A stretch of DNA of 64,000 nt. It comes from Sulfuriferula sp. Lineage in GTDB: Bacteria > Pseudomonadota > Gammaproteobacteria > Burkholderiales > Sulfuriferulaceae. The stretch lies in assembly GCA_013140765.1 (NCBI GenBank), contig JABFSE010000012.1:1-64000 (forward strand). The letters are read 5' to 3'. How positions within the stretch are numbered: the first letter of the stretch is position 1; each line of letters begins with the position of its first letter. The notes beneath the pieces were generated by a model. It did not search any database and was not told the origin of the DNA. It saw only the letters and a list, made by a program, of their open reading frames with translations. Positions 19,644-28,283 of this stretch are shown here, in pieces. The translations under genes and the position numbers were made by a program.

Positions 19644-19738
19644 CTTCCATAGATTTATGATGTAACAAGTTTCTCAGCATCCTGCACCCCATATTCAGTT
19701 AAAATACCTCTATATTTTCAGCACACACGGTCCACACC

Positions 19739-20635
19739 ATGAACCCCAGCAATCCCGATTTTCGCACTGGTTATATCGCCATTATTGGTCGCCCCAACGT
19801 CGGCAAGTCAACGCTGACCAACCATATCGTCGGCGCGAAAGTCAGCATTACCTCGCGCAAGGCGCAAACCACGCGGCATCGCATCCACGGCATTTATACC
19901 GATCCCGATGCGCAATATATTTTTGTCGATACCCCAGGTTTCCAAACCCAGTATGACAGCGCGTTAAATCGCGGTATGAATAAAACCGTGGTCGATGCGT
20001 TGCACTCGACTGACGTGGTGCTGTTCGTCATTGAAGGTACGCGTTTTGATAGTCGTGACCAGAAAGTGGTGGATTTGCTGCCTAAAGATATTCCCGTGAT
20101 TCTGGTGCTTAACAAGCAGGATCTGGTCAAGGATAAAGACAGCTTGTTGCCGTTTATGGCGGAAATGAATGAGATTTTCCCATTCGCAGCCATCGTGCCG
20201 ATTTCCGCACGCAATGGCGAACAAGTGCCGCGCTTGTTGACCACCATCCGTGGCTATTTGCCCGTCGCTGAAGCTATGTTTGACGAAGATGACATCACCG
20301 ATAAAAGCGAGCGTTTCCTCGCCGCTGAAATCGTGCGTGAAAAAGTATTCCGTTTATCAGGCGAAGAAGTCCCCTACTCCGCCAGCGTGATGATAGAAAA
20401 ATTTGAACAGGAAGGTGAAATGCGCCGCGTTTTCGCGACTATTTTGGTCGATAGGGACAATCAAAAAGCCATCATCATCGGTCATCAAGGTAGCAAGCTC
20501 AAAGAAATCGGCACTTCGGCGCGACTGGATATGGAACGCCTATTTGGCGGCAAGGTTTACCTAGAGCTGTGGGTCAAAGTCAAAGGCGGCTGGGCGGATA
20601 GCGAGCGTATTCTCAAACAATTAGGCTATGACTAA
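19739..20635 (+). CDS. era: Ribosome assembly GTPase Era
   Basis: This 298-residue protein has an N-terminal GTPase domain (GRPNVGKST near residue 18, [12 protein letters not shown]) and a C-terminal KH domain with the GxxG-type segment [13 protein letters not shown]. Era binds the 3' end of 16S rRNA and checks 30S maturation. It is followed 9 nt later by recO. In many relatives rnc (RNase III) and lepB precede era; here the AT-rich module lies upstream instead. Confidence 0.97.
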   Translation: MNPSNPDFRTGYIAIIGRPNVGKSTLTNHIVGAKVSITSRKAQTTRHRIHGIYTDPDAQYIFVDTPGFQTQYDSALNRGMNKTVVDALHSTDVVLFVIEGTRFDSRDQKVVDLLPKDIPVILVLNKQDLVKDKDSLLPFMAEMNEIFPFAAIVPISARNGEQVPRLLTTIRGYLPVAEAMFDEDDITDKSERFLAAEIVREKVFRLSGEEVPYSASVMIEKFEQEGEMRRVFATILVDRDNQKAIIIGHQGSKLKEIGTSARLDMERLFGGKVYLELWVKVKGGWADSERILKQLGYD

Positions 20636-20644
20636 ACAACACGC

Positions 20645-21397
20645 ATGAACGCACGCCTACCGAGCGCACACGAACGCGGGCGCGTGGATAACGCGCTGGG
20701 CTTGGTGTTGCACAGTTATCCGTTCCGCGAAACCAGCCTGATAGCCGAAGTCTTCACGCAGGAACACGGGCGTGTCGCCATGGTTGCGCGCGGCGCACGT
20801 CGGCCACGGGCGCAATTACGCGGGCTTATTCTGTCGTTTACGCCGCTGTTAATTTCTTACGCTGGCAAAAACGAGTTACGCACGCTACACAGCGCAGAAT
20901 GGCAAGGCGGCTTGCCGATACCGCAAGGCATGGGCTTATTATGCGGATTCTATATCAACGAGTTACTGCTCAAATTACTCGCCCGCGACGACCCGCATCC
21001 TGCCCTGTTCACGCATTATCATGCCACGCTACGTGCCCTTGCCACGCCACATTTAACGCAAACTGGCTACGCCATTATCCTGCGCCAATTTGAGCAAAAA
21101 CTGCTGGCTGAACTCGGTTATGCCCAGCCATTCACGCACACTGCTGACAGCCATACTGAAATCATCGCCGACGATTACTATACTTACATTTGCGAACGCG
21201 GCGCGGTGTGTCAGCCTAACAATGAGCCAGGCATTACCCTGCGTGGCAAAACCTTGCTAGACTTGGCGTTAGGCAATTACGACGACCCCACCAGCTTGCA
21301 ACAAGGCAAACAACTCATGCGCCACATCATCAACCACCACCTCGCGGGGCAAACCCTGCACGCGCGGGAATTACTCAAGGATTTACAACAGCTATGA
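20645..21397 (+). CDS. recO: DNA repair protein RecO
   Basis: This 250-residue protein has an N-terminal OB fold, where [20 protein letters not shown] is typical, and a helical C-terminal domain. RecO works with RecR and RecF to load RecA on SSB-coated DNA and can anneal strands. Only scattered cysteines are seen, so a zinc finger is not obvious. It sits in the conserved era-recO-pdxJ order and overlaps pdxJ by 4 bp. Confidence 0.93.
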   Translation: MNARLPSAHERGRVDNALGLVLHSYPFRETSLIAEVFTQEHGRVAMVARGARRPRAQLRGLILSFTPLLISYAGKNELRTLHSAEWQGGLPIPQGMGLLCGFYINELLLKLLARDDPHPALFTHYHATLRALATPHLTQTGYAIILRQFEQKLLAELGYAQPFTHTADSHTEIIADDYYTYICERGAVCQPNNEPGITLRGKTLLDLALGNYDDPTSLQQGKQLMRHIINHHLAGQTLHARELLKDLQQL

Positions 21398-22119
21398 TAC
21401 AACTCGGTGTCAACATTGATCACATCGTCACCATACGCCAAGCGCGTGGCACACGTTACCCTAGCCCCGTGCAAGCCGCACTGGTGGCAGAATCTGCAGG
21501 TGCTGATGCCATCACCCTGCACCTGCGTGAAGACCGCCGCCACATCCAGGATCACGATGTGGACACGCTGAGCCGCGTCCTCACCACGCGCATGAATCTG
21601 GAAATGGCAGTGACCGATGAAATGCTGGGCATTGCCTGCCGCGTTAAACCGCAAGATGTTTGCCTAGTCCCCGAACGCCGCGAAGAGCTCACCACCGAAG
21701 GTGGGCTGGATGTCGCAGGTCAGCAAGATAAAGTTAAACGTGCTTGCGACATACTTCGTGAGGCAGGCATACGCGTATCGCTATTCATAGACGCAGATGA
21801 ACGCCAAATCGCCGCCGCCCATGCTTGCGGCGCACCCGTGATAGAAATCCACACAGGCTGCTTCGCCGATGCCACTCACCGCGATGCCCAAGCACAAGAA
21901 TTGCAGCGGATTAAAAACGCCGTCGCCTACGCCCATAATCTAGGCTTGCAAGTCAACGCAGGGCACGGCTTGCATTATCACAACGTCCAAGCCATCGCCG
22001 CGATACCGCACATCGCCGAACTAAACATCGGTCACGCCATCGTTGCCCAAGCTTTATTCGTCGGCTGGGAAGCGGCGATACGGGATATGAAACAGCTCAT
22101 GCTGGCGGTGGCGATTTAG
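21394..22119 (+). CDS. pdxJ: Pyridoxine 5'-phosphate synthase PdxJ
   Basis: This 241-residue TIM-barrel enzyme condenses 1-deoxyxylulose 5-phosphate with 3-amino-2-oxopropyl phosphate to form pyridoxine phosphate, the last ring-forming step of the DXP-dependent vitamin B6 pathway. The N-terminal [16 protein letters not shown] and the later [11 protein letters not shown] are diagnostic. acpS often follows pdxJ in related genomes but is absent here; an M14 peptidase follows after 67 nt. Confidence 0.96.
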   Translation: MIQLGVNIDHIVTIRQARGTRYPSPVQAALVAESAGADAITLHLREDRRHIQDHDVDTLSRVLTTRMNLEMAVTDEMLGIACRVKPQDVCLVPERREELTTEGGLDVAGQQDKVKRACDILREAGIRVSLFIDADERQIAAAHACGAPVIEIHTGCFADATHRDAQAQELQRIKNAVAYAHNLGLQVNAGHGLHYHNVQAIAAIPHIAELNIGHAIVAQALFVGWEAAIRDMKQLMLAVAI

Positions 22120-22186
22120 AACACAACTATCATCCACTAAAAACACGAAAAGCACGAAAAAAACCATCATAACCAACCTACACACC

Positions 22187-23311
22187 ATGCACATCACCAG
22201 CCAATTTGACGCAGGCGCGATAGACATCATAGCTGCCAGCCAGCCCGACAACATCCGCCTCAACATCCGCGCCGATAACGCCTGCGAATTTCGCCAATGG
22301 TTTTATTTCCGCGTCCATGACGTGCGCGATACCGCGCTGATATTAAAACTCGAAAACGCCAGCACTTGTACCTATGCGCAAGGCTGGGAAGGCTATCAGG
22401 CCGTTGCCAGCTACGATCGCCAGCACTGGTTTCGCATCAAGACCGAATACGACGGGCAAATGCTCACGCTACGCCACACGCCTACGCATAACGACATTTA
22501 TATCGCCTATTTCGCGCCGTATTCTTACGAGCAACATCTGGATTTAATCGCGCTTGCCAGCACCCACGCCGAGGTCAGCAACTTGGGCAACAGCATCGAA
22601 GGCCGCCCCATCGACTGTATCAGCTGGGGCACAGGCAGATTACCCGTGTGGATAATTGCCCGCCAGCATCCAGGCGAAACCATGACTGAGTGGCTAATAG
22701 AAGGCTTATTGCATAGACTATTTGACCGCTTTGACAGCGTCGCACGCCAACTCGCAGAGTTTGCCACGCTACACATCGTTCCCAACATGAACCCAGACGG
22801 CGCAATCCACGGCAACCTGCGCAGCAATGCGGCGGGCGTGAATTTGAATCGGGAATGGATGTATCCCAGCCTCACGCATAGCCCCGAGGTTCATCACGTC
22901 CGCAATGCCATGCACAACACAGGTGTCGCCCTATTCCTCGACATCCATGGCGACGAAACCATCCCGCACGTGTTCACCGACGGCTGTGAAATGCTACCCG
23001 ACTATTCAACCGCCAGTATTAATCAACAACGCGCATTTACCCAGCTACTCGCGACCATCACGCCTGATTTTCAAACCGAACACGGCTACGCACCCGATAG
23101 ATTTTCAGACGAAATGCTCACGCTGGCTTCTAAATACGTCGGTCACACTTTCGGCTGTGTATCGCTCACACTAGAGATGCCATTCAAAGATCACAACAAC
23201 CTGCCCGAACCCATATATGGCTGGAGTCCAGTACGTAGCCAACAGCTGGGCAGGGATTTGTGCGTGCCGATATTGCTGCATTGTTTAAGTACAGATTACA
23301 ATAACGCATGA
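22187..23311 (+). CDS. M14-family zinc carboxypeptidase
   Basis: This 374-residue protein has an N-terminal beta-sandwich domain (about residues 1-120), typical of cytosolic carboxypeptidases related to AGBL/CCP enzymes, followed by an M14 catalytic domain. The first zinc motif is RQHPGE, the third ligand lies in LFLDIHGDE, and LTLEMPF holds the probable catalytic Glu. There is no signal peptide. CCP-type bacterial enzymes cleave C-terminal residues from peptides or protein tails; the substrate is unknown. It overlaps the next gene, a large exported protein, by 4 bp, which suggests joint expression. Confidence 0.85.
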   Translation: MHITSQFDAGAIDIIAASQPDNIRLNIRADNACEFRQWFYFRVHDVRDTALILKLENASTCTYAQGWEGYQAVASYDRQHWFRIKTEYDGQMLTLRHTPTHNDIYIAYFAPYSYEQHLDLIALASTHAEVSNLGNSIEGRPIDCISWGTGRLPVWIIARQHPGETMTEWLIEGLLHRLFDRFDSVARQLAEFATLHIVPNMNPDGAIHGNLRSNAAGVNLNREWMYPSLTHSPEVHHVRNAMHNTGVALFLDIHGDETIPHVFTDGCEMLPDYSTASINQQRAFTQLLATITPDFQTEHGYAPDRFSDEMLTLASKYVGHTFGCVSLTLEMPFKDHNNLPEPIYGWSPVRSQQLGRDLCVPILLHCLSTDYNNA

Positions 23312-25875
23312 ATAAATTTTTACGCCATTGTTTAATTGCATGTTTCAGCTTACTGCTAATAAATACCAGCTATGGCGCAACCATAACAGGTACGATATTT
23401 GAAGATGTTAATTATGGTGGTGGTGCTGGGCGTAATCTTGCCAGCGCGAGTGGTGTAGCGGTTGCCAATGTGCGCGTGGAATTATATACGCAATCAACAG
23501 GGGCTTTTTTAACGAGCGCCACTACCAGTGCAGCGGGAACTTACAGCTTAACTTACACAGGCAATGCACAAGTCATCGTTCGCGTAGTCAATGGCACAGT
23601 ACGCTCTACTCGCACCAATGGCGCAAGTTGCGGCGCGACATGCGTCCCCGTGCAAACATTCGAGACCGATGGCAGTACAGGCACTGCCGTTGATGTCACT
23701 AATTATGTCGGCGGCACAGACCCCACTAAAGTGGATGCCGGCTCAAATACGACATTTGCCAACTTTTCCACATTAACAACAGGCACGACAGCTCCGCAAT
23801 CAGCCGCACTCGTCAAACCAGCCACCACAAGCAGCACCGTCACTAACATCAATTTTGGTTATAATTTCGACACCATCGTTTCCACCCGTGACAGCGGGCA
23901 AGGTAGCGTCAGGCAATTTATCGTCAACGCTAACAATCTAGGAAGCGAAGGCTCGCTTTCCCAAGGCAGCCTGCCATCGGGGATGGAAAATGCCATTTTC
24001 ATGATACCCAATGGCCAAGCCAACGCGGGTCAAAATACCAGCTACACCAATCAACTCACCACATCGGGGAGCAATGCGGGTGCTGCGGTAATCGCACTCG
24101 CTAGTGCATTACCCACCATCACAGGTCCCAACACGCAACTCGATGGTACAACCCAAACAAATAATGTACGCGCCACACCAGGCGGTAGCGAAACCAATCC
24201 TGGCAGTGTTGGTACTGGCGGTTCAGTAGGGGTCAATGCGGTCTCATTAGCGCAATTTAATCGCCCAGAAATTGTACTGACTAATTTAGTCGCCGCATCG
24301 GGCTCAGGTACGGTATTAAAAGCATTTGCTGTGGACAATGGTGCAATCTCCACCGCAGGCAACAGTTCTATAGTACAAGATACTTTAGTGGGTATGCGTG
24401 CTGATGGTACAGTAGGCACGGTCTATGGCACCACTTACGGCATTACCGCAGGGGCAGGCACTAGCATACTTATTACGCACAACTACGTCAAAGTCAACAA
24501 CAGTAGCATACGTGGCGATTCACCAGGCGCGAATCTTATCGTTGAATACAACGAAGTTGATTCCCCACTCGGCACCCCTGGCGGCGGGCATACCAACACT
24601 TTTGACGGCATCCTGATTATAAACACTGCCAGCAATGTAACAGTCCGCTACAATCTAACCAAAAATCAACGCGGAGGTGGTATCGAATTTGGCTTTGGTT
24701 CAGGCGCAGTCACAGGGGTTATGACAGACAATACGGTTACTACCAATGGCTACAATAGCGCAGGCGTAGCATCAACTGAAGACTTAGGCGTAGCCGCATA
24801 CAGCCTAGCAGGTGGCACTGCCATTACCATGTCATACAACATTATCACGAATAATGCGGGACCTGGCATAGTGGTGATGTCGTCCTCAGGCATTACCATC
24901 ACTAAAAATAGCTTTTTTGCCAACGGTGGCCTTGCCATCGACCTAGATCCCAATACGCGCGACCCCAACGGTTATGGTACGCCTAATGGTGTCACTATCA
25001 ATGACTTAAACGATGCCGACACTGGACCAAACGGTTTACTCAACTTCCCCATCCTCAACACTGCCGTGATATTAGGCAGTAATTTACAGCTTACAGGCTG
25101 GGCGCGCCCAGGGTCGTTAATTGAACTATACATTACCGATTCACCCGCCGACCCTAGTGGCTTTGGTGAGGGACAAAATTATCGTATTAGCCTCACAGAA
25201 GGCTCAGCATCCGATCTCGACACCACCACATCCAGCTATGGTCCTGCCGCTATTAACGGCTTATCACAAGGTACAGATAACACCAATGCCTATCGTTTTT
25301 TAATCCCACTATCTAGCTTGCCCGGCGTTGCGGTCAATACAAAATTAACTTCCACGGCAACAATTAGTGGCAATACTTCAGAATTTTCTGGCAATGTTAT
25401 CGTAGCGAATGGCAGTCCCACACTCACGCATCAAAAAACAGTCGCGCTATTAAATGACCCTATTAACGGCACGACCAACCCTAAGAACATCCCTGGCGCA
25501 GAAGTACTATACAGCTTAAAAGTCAGCAATTCAGGGCCAGGCACAGCCACGGCATTAGTTACTACTGACCCTATTCCGCTCAATACTCAACTCTTTGTTG
25601 GCGATTTAGGCGTAGCAGGTTCAGGTCCTATTGCATTTATCGACGGCACACCCGTCAGCGGATTAAGCTGGACATATACGAATCTTGCCAGCACAACTGA
25701 CAACGTAGATTTTTCCAATGACGGTGGTACAACATGGACTTACACACCCGTTCCAGTTGCAGGCTATGACGCAGCCGTCACTAATATCAGGCTCAAACCT
25801 GCGGGCACACTCAATGCCAATACAGGTGCTGGCAACCCATCCTACACCTTGCAGTTTAAGGTAAAGATAAAATAA
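23308..25875 (+). CDS. Large exported beta-helix protein with DUF11-like C-terminus
   Basis: This 855-residue protein has a clear signal peptide (residues 1-23, ending SYGA). Residues ~24-110 look like an SdrD B-type/carboxypeptidase-regulatory fold (ITGTIFEDVNYGG, then a TSAAGTYSLT strand pattern). Residues ~370-560 show the Asn-rich strand repeats of a right-handed parallel beta-helix. Residues ~730-855 match a DUF11-like domain (LKVSNSGPGTATALVTTDPIP). It is rich in Thr, Ser, Asn and Gly and nearly free of cysteine. It is probably surface-exposed or secreted. No sorting signal or transmembrane C-terminus is visible. Its function is unknown. Confidence 0.8.
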   Translation: MNKFLRHCLIACFSLLLINTSYGATITGTIFEDVNYGGGAGRNLASASGVAVANVRVELYTQSTGAFLTSATTSAAGTYSLTYTGNAQVIVRVVNGTVRSTRTNGASCGATCVPVQTFETDGSTGTAVDVTNYVGGTDPTKVDAGSNTTFANFSTLTTGTTAPQSAALVKPATTSSTVTNINFGYNFDTIVSTRDSGQGSVRQFIVNANNLGSEGSLSQGSLPSGMENAIFMIPNGQANAGQNTSYTNQLTTSGSNAGAAVIALASALPTITGPNTQLDGTTQTNNVRATPGGSETNPGSVGTGGSVGVNAVSLAQFNRPEIVLTNLVAASGSGTVLKAFAVDNGAISTAGNSSIVQDTLVGMRADGTVGTVYGTTYGITAGAGTSILITHNYVKVNNSSIRGDSPGANLIVEYNEVDSPLGTPGGGHTNTFDGILIINTASNVTVRYNLTKNQRGGGIEFGFGSGAVTGVMTDNTVTTNGYNSAGVASTEDLGVAAYSLAGGTAITMSYNIITNNAGPGIVVMSSSGITITKNSFFANGGLAIDLDPNTRDPNGYGTPNGVTINDLNDADTGPNGLLNFPILNTAVILGSNLQLTGWARPGSLIELYITDSPADPSGFGEGQNYRISLTEGSASDLDTTTSSYGPAAINGLSQGTDNTNAYRFLIPLSSLPGVAVNTKLTSTATISGNTSEFSGNVIVANGSPTLTHQKTVALLNDPINGTTNPKNIPGAEVLYSLKVSNSGPGTATALVTTDPIPLNTQLFVGDLGVAGSGPIAFIDGTPVSGLSWTYTNLASTTDNVDFSNDGGTTWTYTPVPVAGYDAAVTNIRLKPAGTLNANTGAGNPSYTLQFKVKIK

Positions 25876-25900
25876 AAAGCACCCACAAGTGGATGCTTTT
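25875..25900. terminator. Bidirectional terminator between the beta-helix gene and grxD
   Basis: AAAAGCACCCAC pairs with GTGGATGCTTTT (one G-T wobble) to give a near-perfect hairpin with A-tract and T-tract ends. It begins at the last base of the + gene and lies 23 nt after the end of the minus-strand grxD, so it can serve both. Confidence 0.85.
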
Positions 25901-25922
25901 TATACACAAAAAATAAACCAAA

Positions 25923-26228
25923 TCAAGCCAATAACTTAACCAATTCGCCAGACTGCGCCATTTCTTTCATGATGTCTGAACCGCCGACAAACTCACCGTT
26001 GATATACAACTGTGGAATAGTAGGCCAGCTTGCATAGTCTTTGATACCTTGACGAATATCATTATCAGCTAACACATTGACGGTAAAAACATCCGTAGCA
26101 CCCGCTGCTTTCAGCAATTGCACAGCGTTAGCAGAAAAACCGCATTGTGGAAATTGTGGCGTGCCTTTCATATACAACACGACTTTATGACCTGTTACCT
26201 GCTCACGAATTATATCTTGTACACTCAT
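25923..26228 (-). CDS. grxD: Monothiol glutaredoxin (Grx4 type)
   Basis: This 101-residue protein has the monothiol active site CGFS near residue 29, with the TPQFPQCGFSANAVQLL context typical of Grx4/GrxD. Such proteins bind a glutathione-ligated [2Fe-2S] cluster as dimers and carry clusters to acceptor proteins. WPTIPQLYINGEFVGGSDI is the conserved second half. It is transcribed alone, divergent from the HerA-like gene. Confidence 0.95.
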   Translation of the reverse strand: MSVQDIIREQVTGHKVVLYMKGTPQFPQCGFSANAVQLLKAAGATDVFTVNVLADNDIRQGIKDYASWPTIPQLYINGEFVGGSDIMKEMAQSGELVKLLA

Positions 26229-26367
26229 CTTGACACTCCTTAAAAATACCTGACTAAATCAATCAACTATGTTACGCGCATTAAACCCAACTCGTCAAGT
26301 TAGACTATCAATTAACGACTAGCTTCGCGTAAAATAGCGTTAATTATAACCTATCCAATTTACCGCC

Positions 26368-27855
26368 ATGACCAACCCTATCCATATCGCTCAAGCCGAA
26401 CATGCCATTGACTTACTACCGCAAATGGCTAACCGCCACGGCTTAATTACGGGGGCGACAGGAACAGGCAAAACCGTGACGCTACAAGTGCTTGCCGAGC
26501 AGTTTTCACGCATAGGCGTGCCTGTGTTCATGTCCGACATTAAAGGTGATTTATCGGGCATATCGGTGGCGGGCGGCGGCAACAGCAAAGTCGCGGCGCG
26601 AGTTGAGCAACTCAAACTCACCGATTTCGCTTACAGTGCTTACCCCGTTACTTTTTGGGATGCTTTTGGCAAGCAAGGCCATCCCATGCGGGCAACGATT
26701 TCTGACATGGGTGCATTGTTATTAGGGCGTATGCTCAATCTCAATGAAACCCAAGCAGGCGTGCTCAATCTCGTCTTCAAAATCGCCGACGACCACGATT
26801 TACTACTCATAGACCTCAAAGATTTACGCGCCATGTTGCAATATGTGGGGGATAACAGCAAAAACTTTACCACTGAGTACGGCAACGTCTCCACCGCCAG
26901 CATAGGCGCGATACAGCGTGGCTTGCTGTCATTAGAAACCCAAGGCGGCGAACACATATTCGGCGAGCCCATGCTCAACATCGACGACCTCATGCAAACC
27001 GATGCGCAAGGTCACGGCATGATTAACATCCTCGCCGCTGACGATTTGATGCAAGCCCCCAAAACTTACGGCACGTTGCTGCTATGGTTGCTATCGGAAC
27101 TCTATGAAAACCTACCTGAAGCAGGCGATTTAGATAAACCAAAATTAGTATTCTTCTTTGACGAAGCACACTTACTATTCAATGATGCACCCACCGCCTT
27201 AGTGGATAAAATAGAGCAAGTAGTGCGTTTAATCCGTTCTAAAGGCGTAGGCGTGTATTTTGTCACCCAAAACCCAGCTGACGTACCCGATAAAGTCCTG
27301 TCGCAACTAGGTAACCGCGTGCAACACGCACTACGCGCATTCAGCCCACGCGATCAAAAAGCCGTCAATGCCGCCGCTGAAACTATGCGCGACAATCCAG
27401 AACTCGACGAAGCCGCCGCCATTACCGAACTAGGCGTAGGCGAAGCACTGGTTTCCTGCCTAGATGAAAAAGGTCGCCCCAGCATCGTCGAACGCGCACT
27501 TATTTTGCCGCCGACCGCGCAAATTGGCCCTATTACTGCCGAACAACGCGCCACCATCATCCAAAACTCGCTAATCGCAGGACATTATGAACAAGTCATC
27601 GACCGCGAATCTGCCTTTGAAAAAATCAAGCAACCACAAGCAAATGCCGCAGAGCCCACACCAACAACGCCGACTACGACCGAAAACGACGGCTGGCTAG
27701 ATGGTATCTTCAGCGATAACGCACCCACACCAACCCGCCGCCGTGAAAACATGCTCGAATCCTTCGGCAAAAGTGCCGCCCGCGCCATTGGCTCAGAAGT
27801 GGGGCGCACGCTGATACGCGGCATATTGGGGTCGTTATTGGGCGGCAAAAAATAA
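26368..27855 (+). CDS. HerA-like ATPase of the DUF853 (YjgR) family
   Basis: This 495-residue FtsK/HerA-type P-loop ATPase has Walker A GATGTGKT near residue 30 and Walker B FFFDEAHLLF near 268, followed by an arginine-rich segment (LRAFSPRDQKAVNAA). The family is widespread in proteobacteria, annotated as helicase HerA-like, and its role is poorly known. The Thr/Pro/Ala linker near residue 430 and the Gly-rich end LIRGILGSLLGGKK are also typical. It stands alone; no NurA nuclease partner is adjacent. Confidence 0.85.
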   Translation: MTNPIHIAQAEHAIDLLPQMANRHGLITGATGTGKTVTLQVLAEQFSRIGVPVFMSDIKGDLSGISVAGGGNSKVAARVEQLKLTDFAYSAYPVTFWDAFGKQGHPMRATISDMGALLLGRMLNLNETQAGVLNLVFKIADDHDLLLIDLKDLRAMLQYVGDNSKNFTTEYGNVSTASIGAIQRGLLSLETQGGEHIFGEPMLNIDDLMQTDAQGHGMINILAADDLMQAPKTYGTLLLWLLSELYENLPEAGDLDKPKLVFFFDEAHLLFNDAPTALVDKIEQVVRLIRSKGVGVYFVTQNPADVPDKVLSQLGNRVQHALRAFSPRDQKAVNAAAETMRDNPELDEAAAITELGVGEALVSCLDEKGRPSIVERALILPPTAQIGPITAEQRATIIQNSLIAGHYEQVIDRESAFEKIKQPQANAAEPTPTTPTTTENDGWLDGIFSDNAPTPTRRRENMLESFGKSAARAIGSEVGRTLIRGILGSLLGGKK

Positions 27856-27882
27856 GGGGTAGCACACATAAATCGACAGCGG

Positions 27883-28170
27883 TTACAAAACCCCGCTTTC
27901 GATTTCATCCAAATAAATAAACTCAGGCGCATGCACACCTGCCAGCTCACGTATCGCCACTAATGCTGGCGATTCAAAAAAACGGCGAGCATTAGCTAAC
28001 GAATCCCATACCGAAAAATGCACAATATGATTTGCATCCGTGTCGTATTTCAACAACTGATAGCTGATTTCCCCCGCCTGCTTGCGCATATCGGCCGCTT
28101 GGTCAAACACCGTTTTCCAGGCAGAATAAGATGCAATTTCATGAATAATTAGTACATACTGCGCCGTCAT
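27883..28170 (-). CDS. Small ABM-like dimeric alpha-beta barrel protein
   Basis: This 95-residue protein has a pattern fitting antibiotic-biosynthesis-monooxygenase or EthD-type ferredoxin-like folds: a first strand YVLIIHEIASYSAWKTVFDQ, then HIVHFSVWDSLANARRFFESPAL. The ORF track extends it upstream by 14 codons; ATG 28170 is chosen because GGAGGG precedes it. Many such proteins are small oxygenases or stress proteins, but the substrate cannot be told. It lies convergent with the HerA-like gene. Confidence 0.65.
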   Translation of the reverse strand: MTAQYVLIIHEIASYSAWKTVFDQAADMRKQAGEISYQLLKYDTDANHIVHFSVWDSLANARRFFESPALVAIRELAGVHAPEFIYLDEIESGVL

Positions 28171-28232
28171 TAAGCCACCCTCCAACCAACCTACCTGCAA
28201 ACTACCAACCATATACCAACCGCGTGCAAAAT

Positions 28233-28277
28233 GGGGTCAGTTCTAACAATCAAACATTTTCCCGCATTTAAGCGGGA
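28233..28277. repeat. REP-like palindromic fragment downstream of the RND operon
   Basis: GGGGTCAG is followed within 30 nt by a perfect TCCCGC-ATTTAA-GCGGGA hairpin (28260-28277). The hairpin has no strong T-run on either side, so it is not a clear terminator. The combination resembles the GGGGTCAG-type ends seen near REP-associated transposases, but only this one copy was noticed in the window. It may still limit read-through from the efflux operon. Confidence 0.35.
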
Positions 28278-28283
28278 GATGTT

